The notes below the pieces were generated by a model, which ran no database searches, was not told where the DNA came from, and saw only the letters and a program-made list of their open reading frames with translations. Source: Chryseobacterium camelliae (GTDB lineage Bacteria > Bacteroidota > Bacteroidia > Flavobacteriales > Weeksellaceae). Taken from it: a DNA stretch of 64,000 nucleotides. This document shows, one piece after another, positions 57,725-64,000 of the stretch (the first letter of the stretch is position 1; each line of letters begins with the position of its first letter). The DNA lies in assembly GCF_002770595.1 (NCBI RefSeq), contig NZ_CP022986.1, positions 1,426,001-1,490,000 of the forward strand, read 5' to 3'. The position numbers were made by a program, and so were the translations under genes.

Positions 57725-58678
57725 CTACGGGAATATTTTGTATTTTACTTTTTTCTGCTGCTGTTCTATCCTCAGATTCAGTTTTTCTCTGAATTCTATG
57801 TACTTCGGGTCTTTTTCATCGGCTGTTGTATGAGCCAGGGCTTTATTAATGCTGAAATTTTCCCTGATGAACGTTTTCGTATTCTCTGCAAACCATGCAC
57901 TGCCGAATTTTTCAAAAATATACAGGACTGCCTGAACGCTTGGATGGATCATATCATCTTTATAGAAACGGTAATCTCTCAGGTCATCCATCATGATCTC
58001 ATAGACCGGCAGGTAGTGGCAGTTATCAAACTGTTCAATCGTTTCATGTACTGATGCTATAAGCTTGGATTTACTCAGCTGGTTTTCCGTCATGCCGTCT
58101 TTGGTATGGCGCACCGGGGATACGGTAAACAGGATCTGCACATCATCTTTACAGATGTCGTCCAGGTTTAAGACCGTATTATAAATGGCATCAGTAATTT
58201 CCTGATGGGTCAGCAACCTCTTTTCAAAGAATTTCTGAGGAATCTTGTGGCAATTGGCGACCAGCTTCTGCTTAGGCAGGAATTCATAAATAAACGAAGT
58301 CCCATAGGTGATGATTACCCAGCGTGTTTCCTGCAGGAACTGGTTTCCATCGGCAATATGATGATTGATCTTATCCAGCGTCTGATGGATATACCGGCTG
58401 TCGAAACCTGTATGGTGATCCAGCGAGATGTATTCTTCGTTAAAAAGAATGAGTTCCTCTTCCGTATAAAACTCAGAATCGTGAAGCCGCTTGACCGCAT
58501 TGGCAATCGAAAACGGATTAAAGACCGTCCCGAAAGGATTGCTGAGCGTCTGCAGCTGACCCTGGCGGAACAGGTCCGACATTTCCGAAGCAAAGCAGGA
58601 ACCGATCGAAAATATTTTATCTTCAACCTGAATCTTCTTCTGCGATTCCCTGAGCTCTACTTCGGTACGGAATTTCAT
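57725..58678 (-). CDS. GSCFA domain protein
   Basis: The 317-residue protein carries the family-naming motif Gly-Ser-Cys-Phe-Ala at 27-31 followed by Asn-Pro-Phe-Gly-Thr-Val-Phe-Asn-Pro near 48, a Thr-Tyr-Gly-Thr-Ser strand near 126, Val-Ser-Pro-Val-Arg-His near 187 and a late Asp-x-x-His-Pro (Asp-Met-Ile-His-Pro). The Ser, Asp and His positions resemble SGNH/GDSL esterases, so a glycan O-acyl hydrolase or transferase role is possible. It heads the operon GSCFA, small membrane protein, DUF4269, TatD, methyltransferase. Confidence 0.85.
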   Translation of the reverse strand: MKFRTEVELRESQKKIQVEDKIFSIGSCFASEMSDLFRQGQLQTLSNPFGTVFNPFSIANAVKRLHDSEFYTEEELILFNEEYISLDHHTGFDSRYIHQTLDKINHHIADGNQFLQETRWVIITYGTSFIYEFLPKQKLVANCHKIPQKFFEKRLLTHQEITDAIYNTVLNLDDICKDDVQILFTVSPVRHTKDGMTENQLSKSKLIASVHETIEQFDNCHYLPVYEIMMDDLRDYRFYKDDMIHPSVQAVLYIFEKFGSAWFAENTKTFIRENFSINKALAHTTADEKDPKYIEFREKLNLRIEQQQKKVKYKIFP

Positions 58679-58734
58679 TAGGTTAATCCGGATTTAAAAT
58701 TTCAAAATGAAATATGATCTCATTTTCAGGTGTA

Positions 58735-59706
58735 TCAGCTTTCCCTTCTCAGAAGGTAGTTAGCCAGCTCTGAAAACGGTTTTTTCTTTTCTTCCGGAAT
58801 ATCGATTTTTTCCAGATAGCTCTGCCCTATCTCATTATGCTTTTCAATCAGTCGCAGGGCTTTTTCATCCACTTTTGCCCTCCTGAAAATCTTTTCTACT
58901 CCGTAAACTTTATCGATGTTATCGGTTTTCTTGGAATACCAGTAATCCAGTTCCTTACGTTCTTCCTCTGTTGCATGTTCTTTTGCCAGGAGGTAAAGTA
59001 CGGTTTTCTTATTTTCGTAAATATCTCCTGCATGTTTTTTACCGAACTGTGCCTGGTCCCCGAAAACATCCAGGTAATCATCCATGATCTGGAAGGCAAT
59101 ACCGATATGCTTCCCAAAGTTGAAGATCGCTTTAGCATCTTTAAAGTCTGCTTTGGCAATTAGGGCACCGATTTCAAACGAAGAGGCACTCAAAACTCCT
59201 GTCTTATAGGTAATCATTCTGATGTAGTCATCGAAAGTGACATCTTCCTGGGTCTCGAAATTGATGTCATACTGCTGGCCTTCGCATAAAAGCAGTCCTG
59301 TATGGGTAAATATCCTGATGCAGGCTTTGAAAATCTCCGGTTCAAGGTCTTCAAAAAACTTGTAGGCTTTCAGCATCAGTCCGTCTCCGGAAAGGATTCC
59401 CACATTGATCCCGTGCAGTGTATGAATCGTAGGCTTGTTTCTTCTCAGCGGTGCTTCATCCATGATATCATCATGGATCAGGGTGAAGTTATGGAAAAAC
59501 TCAATGGCCAGTGCCGGCTTGATTGCCTGTTTCAGATCGCCGCCAAATAAATCGCATGCCATGAGAACCATAATAGGACGAAGGCGTTTGCCCCCGTGCG
59601 AGATGATGTAGTTCATGGGCTCATACAATTCTGCCGGCTTGTCTTTAAAGGTATATCTGGCAATAGCTTCAGCAACAATCTGCTGATATCGGTCTAAAAA
59701 TTCCAT
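58735..59706 (-). CDS. polyprenyl synthetase family protein
   Basis: From the ATG at 59706 this is a 323-residue trans-prenyltransferase. The first aspartate-rich motif is Asp79-Asp80-x-x-Asp83 in His-Asp-Asp-Ile-Met-Asp and the second Asp209-Asp210-x-x-Asp213 in Met-Asp-Asp-Tyr-Leu-Asp; Gly-Gly-Lys-Arg-Leu-Arg-Pro lies at 38-44. It condenses IPP with allylic diphosphates to geranylgeranyl or longer chains. The start is fixed by a -7 box at 59725-59732 that overlaps an upstream TTG. It could supply quinones or the polyprenyl carrier of the UbiA/DprE set. Confidence 0.92.
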   Translation of the reverse strand: MEFLDRYQQIVAEAIARYTFKDKPAELYEPMNYIISHGGKRLRPIMVLMACDLFGGDLKQAIKPALAIEFFHNFTLIHDDIMDEAPLRRNKPTIHTLHGINVGILSGDGLMLKAYKFFEDLEPEIFKACIRIFTHTGLLLCEGQQYDINFETQEDVTFDDYIRMITYKTGVLSASSFEIGALIAKADFKDAKAIFNFGKHIGIAFQIMDDYLDVFGDQAQFGKKHAGDIYENKKTVLYLLAKEHATEEERKELDYWYSKKTDNIDKVYGVEKIFRRAKVDEKALRLIEKHNEIGQSYLEKIDIPEEKKKPFSELANYLLRRES

Positions 59707-59724
59707 ACAATCTAATCGTTTAAA

Positions 59725-59732
59725 CAAAAATA
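59725..59732 (-). promoter_or_regulatory. -7 promoter element of the polyprenyl synthetase gene
   Basis: TATTTTTG on the minus strand, 18 bp before the ATG at 59706. Confidence 0.5.
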
Positions 59733-59919
59733 CAATTTTTAAAGGAGCCTACAGAAGCATTTGACAACATTTGTAATCAAAAAAAACATCTGAAAATGGC
59801 ACTTTGTTGATTTTATTCTAGCAGGAGAACAGTAAAGCACCAATATATGATTTACGGCCGTAGGCTGATCCGCTTATCCGTCCGGAAAAGATGAGGACAA
59901 TAATTCATAATCCAGATGC

Positions 59920-59953
59920 AAAAAAACTTTGCCCGGCCGGACAAAGTTTTTTT
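59920..59953 (-). terminator. intrinsic terminator after the Pit transporter gene
   Basis: AAACTTTG and CAAAGTTT flank a self-complementary CCGGCCGG core; a T-run follows on the minus strand. Confidence 0.75.
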
Positions 59954-59972
59954 ATGGTATTTAAAATTTGTG

Positions 59973-61115
59973 TTAAGATAAAAAGGTAACCAGCAGATAG
60001 GTAACCCCTGCCACAATAGCGGAAATCGGAATCGTTAATACCCATGCCCATAGCAGGCTTACGGTAATCCCCCATCTTACGGCAGAAATCCTTTTGGTCA
60101 GTCCTACCCCAATGATGGATCCTGTAATGGTATGTGTAGTAGATACCGGGATACCGAAATGGTCTGTAATAAACAGGGTGATCGCCCCGGCTGTTTCAGC
60201 ACTTACTCCTTCCAGCGAAGTTACTTTGGTAATTTTTGTTCCCATGGTTTTGATGATCTTCCAACCTCCGCTCATGGTACCCAGACCAATGGCAAGGAAA
60301 GATACAAGAGGTACCCAAAGGTAATGTTCGGCAAAATAATCAAAACGTTCTGCAGAAGGAATGTTCAGGTAAATTGGGTCCTGAAGCATGTTCACATGGT
60401 AATAGATCAGTGCAGCCCCGATGATTCCCATTACTTTCTGGGCATCATTAAGACCGTGTCCCAAACTGAATAGCGCCGAAGAAGCCAGCTGCAGCCTCTT
60501 GAAAGACTGGTCTGCCTTATGCGGGTTTGACCTTTTATACAGGTGTACAATGATCAGCGTAATGATGATTGAAATAATCATCCCGATGATCGGTGCCATG
60601 AATATAAAAAGGAAAATAGGGATTACTTTATCAAATTTCACCACACTCTGGGTCGTTACCTGGTGGGCCGCCTGTTTCAGCGTATCCCAAAGTCCAAGGG
60701 CAGGCTGTGCAGCGGCAACATCATGATAATCCATCATGAATGCATGCATCAGAGCAGCTCCGAGAAAACCTCCGATCAGCGTGTGGGAAGAGGATGACGG
60801 GATCCCGAACCACCATGTGAGGAGGTTCCAGGCAATAGCAGCCACCAGTCCGGAAAAGATCACTTCAAGTGTAATGAAGTTTTCATTAACGGTTTTAGCA
60901 ATCGTGTTACCGATCTTAAACTCACCGATGATGTAAGCAGCGATAAAGAAAGCGGCAAAATTCCAGAGTGCTGCCCAGAGAACAGCCTGAAAAGGGGTTA
61001 AAACTTTTGTAGAAACTATGGTCGCAATTGAATTGGCCGCATCATGGAAACCGTTGATATAATCAAAGATCAGGGCTAAAGCAATAATAACCGTCAGTAA
61101 AATAGGAAATTCCAT
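59973..61115 (-). CDS. inorganic phosphate transporter (PiT family)
   Basis: A 380-residue polytopic protein with the duplicated PiT signatures Asp-Tyr-Ile-Asn-Gly-Phe-His-Asp-Ala-Ala-Asn-Ser-Ile-Ala-Thr at 18-32 and Gly-His-Gly-Leu-Asn-Asp-Ala-Gln-Lys near 218, and Gly-Ile-Pro-Ser-Ser-Ser-Ser-His/Gly-Ile-Pro-Val-Ser-Thr-Thr-His repeats. It imports phosphate with H+ or Na+. The DUF47 regulator gene lies 15 bp upstream on the same strand, the common pairing for low-affinity phosphate uptake. Confidence 0.93.
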   Translation of the reverse strand: MEFPILLTVIIALALIFDYINGFHDAANSIATIVSTKVLTPFQAVLWAALWNFAAFFIAAYIIGEFKIGNTIAKTVNENFITLEVIFSGLVAAIAWNLLTWWFGIPSSSSHTLIGGFLGAALMHAFMMDYHDVAAAQPALGLWDTLKQAAHQVTTQSVVKFDKVIPIFLFIFMAPIIGMIISIIITLIIVHLYKRSNPHKADQSFKRLQLASSALFSLGHGLNDAQKVMGIIGAALIYYHVNMLQDPIYLNIPSAERFDYFAEHYLWVPLVSFLAIGLGTMSGGWKIIKTMGTKITKVTSLEGVSAETAGAITLFITDHFGIPVSTTHTITGSIIGVGLTKRISAVRWGITVSLLWAWVLTIPISAIVAGVTYLLVTFLS

Positions 61116-61130
61116 TTCTGTTGTATTCTT

Positions 61131-61769
61131 TTAAGCGTATTTAATCATGATGTTCTCAATAGTATTGGCAACATCTTCCGCTTTGTCGGTTACTACCTCA
61201 AGATAATTAAGTACGGATGAAACTTTGATGATGTTGATGGCATCATTGGTTTCGAACAGTTCTACCATAGAATTGGAAAGAAGGTCGTCCGCAATATTTT
61301 CAATGGAATTTACTTTGATACATGCTTCCTTTACCTGCTCCATATTCTTGAAACCTTTAAGGTTCTTCATGGCATTCTGGATCTCAAGACAGGCTTTGTG
61401 GATCAGCAGCGAGAAATCTGAGTAAGCCTTCATCTCAGGAGACTTGTACAGGAAAATATATTTTGTGGAAGCATAGATATAATCGGCAATATCATCCAAT
61501 CCGGTAGCCAGCGTGTGGATATCTTCCCTGTCGAAAGGAGTGATGAAATTTTTACCCAGCTCTACGAAGATTTCATGTGTAAGTTCATCATTCTTATGCT
61601 CATAGTCGCTCATTTTCTTCAGCATGGTATCGTCATTAAGATCGAAATCCTTGATCCCGTTGTTGAATTCCTCAGACATAGCCACCAGGTTTTCTGTCAC
61701 TTTTTCGAAAAGAACGAAGAAGATTTTATCTTTAGGCTGAAAAGCGTGGAAAATATTACCAATTCCCAT
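61131..61769 (-). CDS. DUF47 (PhoU-like) Pit accessory protein
   Basis: From the ATG at 61769 (Met-Gly-Ile-Gly-Asn-Ile-Phe) the protein has 212 residues, almost all helical, with the PhoU-type metal-binding motif Asp-Tyr-Glu-His-Lys-Asn-Asp-Glu near 52-59 and a matching Glu-Asn-Ile-Ala-Asp-Asp-Leu in the second half. The frame is open to 61874, but that extension looks like membrane-type translation of leader DNA and is unlike the family N-terminus. It probably modulates the phosphate transporter encoded 15 bp downstream. Confidence 0.88.
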   Translation of the reverse strand: MGIGNIFHAFQPKDKIFFVLFEKVTENLVAMSEEFNNGIKDFDLNDDTMLKKMSDYEHKNDELTHEIFVELGKNFITPFDREDIHTLATGLDDIADYIYASTKYIFLYKSPEMKAYSDFSLLIHKACLEIQNAMKNLKGFKNMEQVKEACIKVNSIENIADDLLSNSMVELFETNDAINIIKVSSVLNYLEVVTDKAEDVANTIENIMIKYA

Positions 61770-61879
61770 TGTATCGTTTTTATAATTTCGTGCAAATTTC
61801 TTAAAAAAGAGGCTTACCCAAAAGCATATAACATTAAGTTTTGTTAACATTGAATATCCTATGGACATGCACAAAAAAA

Positions 61880-61899
61880 AACCGGCTGAAAAGCCGGTT
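61880..61899 (-). terminator. intrinsic terminator after the 61919 DEAD-box gene
   Basis: AACCGGCT and AGCCGGTT around a four-base loop, followed on the minus strand by a run of Ts. Confidence 0.8.
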
Positions 61900-61918
61900 T
61901 ATATTATTGATAATGAGT

Positions 61919-63607
61919 TTAGTTAGCCTCTTCAGCCCTCATATCTTTTCCTCTGAATTTCATAGAAGAAATATTGCTTAAAAGGTCTCCTTTGAACGAT
62001 TTTTCAATCTCAAAGAAAGAAAATTTATCTAAAATTTCAATATCGCCTATTTCAGCTCTTTTCTTGCTCTTTCCGTTAGATGTTGCTTTGTTGATGATAT
62101 CCAGAACGTCGAGTTTTTTCAACTGGTCTTTTTTACCCAGATTGAAGAAGAACCGTACCATGTCTTCATTTTGTTTTCTCGGCTTTCCTCCGCGGTCTCT
62201 TCTTTCTCCTCTGTCACTTCTGTCACGGTCTCTGCCTCCTCTGTCACGGTCTCTTCTTGAACCTCTGTCATCATCTCTGCTGCTCAGTTTCTGTTCCATC
62301 AGATCATGTCTGTCTTTGTAGTACAGGGCAAGATCTTTCAGCTGGAACTGAAGTAATTTATGGGCAAGTTCCTCTTTTGTGAATGCTGATAAATCAGGAA
62401 TCAGGGAATCATCGAACTCAAAGAAATCTTCGTGGATCTCAAAAAGGCTTTCGAAAACACCTCCTACCTGAGCTTTAATGATATCATCTCCGGTAGGGAT
62501 TTTCCCTTCGTTGATTTCAATTTTGGTAACCGCTTTGATCTGCTTCAGCTTTCTGCTTTCTTCAGGCTTGATCAGGGAGATCGAAACCCCATCTTTTCCC
62601 GCTCTACCTGTTCTTCCGCTTCTGTGAACGAAAACTTCAGGATCATCCGGTAAAGAATAGTGGATCACGTGCGTTAAAGAGTTTACATCCAGCCCTCTTG
62701 CAGCTACATCCGTTGCCACAAGGATGTCGATGTTTTTCAGCCTGAATTTCTTCATCACCGTATCTCTCTGTGCCTGAGAAAGGTCTCCGTGAAGCGCGTC
62801 TGCTGCATAACCGTTCTGCATTAAGAAATCGGCCACCTCCTGGGTTTCCATTCTGGTCCTGCAGAAAATAATGGAATACTGGTTCGGGTTAGAATCAATA
62901 AGACGCTTTAAAGCTTCTTTTTTCTGACGGTACCCGGCAACATAATATTCGTGTTTGATGTTTTTCTTAACCTCGTTAATAGAACCTACCGAAATTCTGT
63001 GCGGCTTTGTCAGGTAATTTTTTGAAATTCTTTCCACTTCTTTGCTCATGGTGGCAGAGAACAGGAAAGTCTGCTTGGTTTCAGGCGTTTCGCTTAAGAT
63101 GGTTTCCAGTTCGTCTTTGAACCCCATGGAAAGCATTTCGTCGGCTTCATCTAAAACCAGCCAGTGAATCGCAGAAAAGTCAAGTGCTTTTCTGTTGATC
63201 AGGTCGATCACCCTTCCCGGAGTTCCCACAATAATCTGCGGTTTGTCCTTTAGGGATCTCATTTGGTCCATAATACTGCTTCCACCATAAACTGCTGTAG
63301 TTTTGATGTCTTTCATGTACTTGGAGTAATTTTTAATGTCTTTGGTAATCTGAAGACATAGTTCGCGTGTCGGACAAAGCACCAATAGCTGGATTTTGCG
63401 ACTCGTATCGTCAATCATATCCAAAATCGGAAGCGAAAATGCTGCTGTTTTGCCTGTCCCAGTCTGCGCAAGTGCGATCAAGTCGCGGATATCTGAAAGA
63501 ATGAAAGGGATAGTCTGTTTTTGGATTTCTGTCGGGCTTTCGTAACCCATTTCGCCAATTGCCTTTAGAATGTCAGGACTTAAATTGGTCTCCGTAAATA
63601 AATTCAT
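61919..63607 (-). CDS. DEAD-box RNA helicase with DbpA-type C-terminal domain
   Basis: A 562-residue helicase: Pro-Thr-Glu-Ile-Gln Q motif (25-29), Walker A Ala-Gln-Thr-Gly-Thr-Gly-Lys-Thr (47-54), Asp-Glu-Ala-Asp-Glu, Ser-Ala-Thr and His-Arg-Ser-Gly-Arg-Thr-Gly-Arg. A low-complexity Arg/Asp/Gly-rich segment (about 435-475) leads to a C-terminal RNA-binding domain (about 480-555) of the DbpA/CsdA type. It is a CsdA/DeaD-like protein expected in ribosome assembly and cold shock. It has its own promoter and terminator. Confidence 0.93.
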   Translation of the reverse strand: MNLFTETNLSPDILKAIGEMGYESPTEIQKQTIPFILSDIRDLIALAQTGTGKTAAFSLPILDMIDDTSRKIQLLVLCPTRELCLQITKDIKNYSKYMKDIKTTAVYGGSSIMDQMRSLKDKPQIIVGTPGRVIDLINRKALDFSAIHWLVLDEADEMLSMGFKDELETILSETPETKQTFLFSATMSKEVERISKNYLTKPHRISVGSINEVKKNIKHEYYVAGYRQKKEALKRLIDSNPNQYSIIFCRTRMETQEVADFLMQNGYAADALHGDLSQAQRDTVMKKFRLKNIDILVATDVAARGLDVNSLTHVIHYSLPDDPEVFVHRSGRTGRAGKDGVSISLIKPEESRKLKQIKAVTKIEINEGKIPTGDDIIKAQVGGVFESLFEIHEDFFEFDDSLIPDLSAFTKEELAHKLLQFQLKDLALYYKDRHDLMEQKLSSRDDDRGSRRDRDRGGRDRDRSDRGERRDRGGKPRKQNEDMVRFFFNLGKKDQLKKLDVLDIINKATSNGKSKKRAEIGDIEILDKFSFFEIEKSFKGDLLSNISSMKFRGKDMRAEEAN

Positions 63608-63627
63608 TAAATATTATAAAATTTTTG

Positions 63628-63635
63628 CAAAGATA
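63628..63635 (-). promoter_or_regulatory. -7 promoter element of the 61919 DEAD-box gene
   Basis: TATCTTTG on the minus strand, 20 bp before the ATG at 63607. Confidence 0.6.
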
Positions 63636-63820
63636 CAATTAATATTTGAATATCATTTAATTTGATGTTACATTAATGGTAATTTAACATCTCATTCCCG
63701 AAATACTTATAAATTATCCGCAAAAAAAGGTATGTTTTTTTATGTTTAATTTAATAATACCGGCACTATACGCATCAATTAAAACGTGCTTTACTCATCT
63801 GGATTCATCATCTTTTTGCT

Positions 63821-63828
63821 TATATTTG
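63821..63828 (+). promoter_or_regulatory. -7 promoter element of the DUF2461 gene
   Basis: TATATTTG matches TAnnTTTG, 18 bp before the ATG at 63847. Confidence 0.55.
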
Positions 63829-63846
63829 ATAGAAACTCTATCTACT

Positions 63847-64000
63847 ATGCCCGCAACACTTTCCCCGGATGTTTTCAGCTTCCTGAAAAAACTCACCCTT
63901 AACAATACCCGTGAATGGTTTAATGACCATAAAGATCTGTACACACAGTCCAGAGACAACCTCATTGAATTCCTTGAGGACCTGATGATGGAAATGTCCC
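63847..64000 (+). CDS. DUF2461 family protein (N-terminal part, cut by window end)
   Basis: The frame starts at ATG 63847 and runs off the window after 51 codons. The visible part reads Met-Pro-Ala-Thr-Leu-Ser, then Phe-Ser-Phe-Leu-Lys-Lys-Leu and Asn-Asn-Thr-Arg-Glu-Trp-Phe-Asn-Asp-His-Lys, the characteristic start of DUF2461 (TIGR02453) proteins of about 220 residues. Function unknown. A -7 box lies at the right distance upstream, supporting the start. Confidence 0.8.
   Translation, partial: MPATLSPDVFSFLKKLTLNNTREWFNDHKDLYTQSRDNLIEFLEDLMMEMS

Noticed and set aside
59707..59727. TTG start for polyprenyl synthetase at 59727
   Set aside because: It overlaps the -7 element TATTTTTG; the ATG at 59706 is preferred.

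Overview
The window looks like chromosomal sequence of a flavobacterium close to Chryseobacterium (Weeksellaceae, Bacteroidota). The clues are the gene families (GSCFA, WbqC, DUF5683, very large signal peptidase I, many small SCK/SCG-type lipoproteins, HMG-CoA synthase of a mevalonate pathway), the scarcity of Shine-Dalgarno sequences, and about twenty upstream matches to the Bacteroidota sigma-A promoter (-7 TAnnTTTG, in the best cases with TTTG 19-22 bp upstream). No phage, CRISPR array, rRNA operon or complete insertion sequence was seen. The species assignment is inference from gene content.

Layout. 1-7.1 kb: the tail of a cysteine-synthase-family enzyme, a CbpA/CbpM co-chaperone pair, a DAACS symporter, and an aldehyde dehydrogenase with DUF779 and a divergent AraC regulator; a structured, non-coding repeat-like element (4268-4431) separates ALDH from DUF779. 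7.1-9.7 kb: an AT-rich accessory patch of unrecognised exported proteins, a gene remnant and an inverted-repeat element. 9.7-24 kb: HMG-CoA synthase, M1 aminopeptidase, serine hydrolase, class II cyclic-nucleotide phosphodiesterase, thymidylate synthase, SDR, a tandem-repeat exported protein, a Gre-like factor, a GH13 lipoprotein, an MFS transporter with a divergent AraC regulator, and lipoyl synthase. 24.8-33.9 kb: ECF-type sigma factor, TyrRS, esterase, L,D-transpeptidase, DUF2000/Lrp divergent pair, three identical tRNA-Asp genes, thioredoxin, cysteine desulfurase. 33.9-37.4 kb: a translationally coupled four-gene set (UbiA-like, DprE1-like, DprE2-like, HAD phosphatase) that matches the mycobacterial polyprenyl-phospho-arabinose route. 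37.5-47 kb: envelope proteins, then a parA-parB-DUF5683-dapB-lepB-wbqC-subtilase gene train, preceded by tonB. 47-64 kb: purA, an ABC-F protein with a long leader, hpt-adk-obg, a DEAD-box helicase with a hairpin over its start codon, a five-gene GSCFA-to-methyltransferase operon, polyprenyl synthetase, Pit phosphate transport, a second DEAD-box helicase and the start of a DUF2461 gene.

The most interesting items are the DPA-like operon (with an alanine at the position of the benzothiazinone-target cysteine of DprE1), the structured element at 4268-4431, the hairpin plus T-run covering the start of the 53972 helicase gene, and promoters so close to start codons (25408, 27653) that the mRNAs should be leaderless. 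Several start codons were moved from the longest possible one on the basis of promoter position, signal peptides or family N-termini. All function names come from reading motifs by eye; no database search was run.
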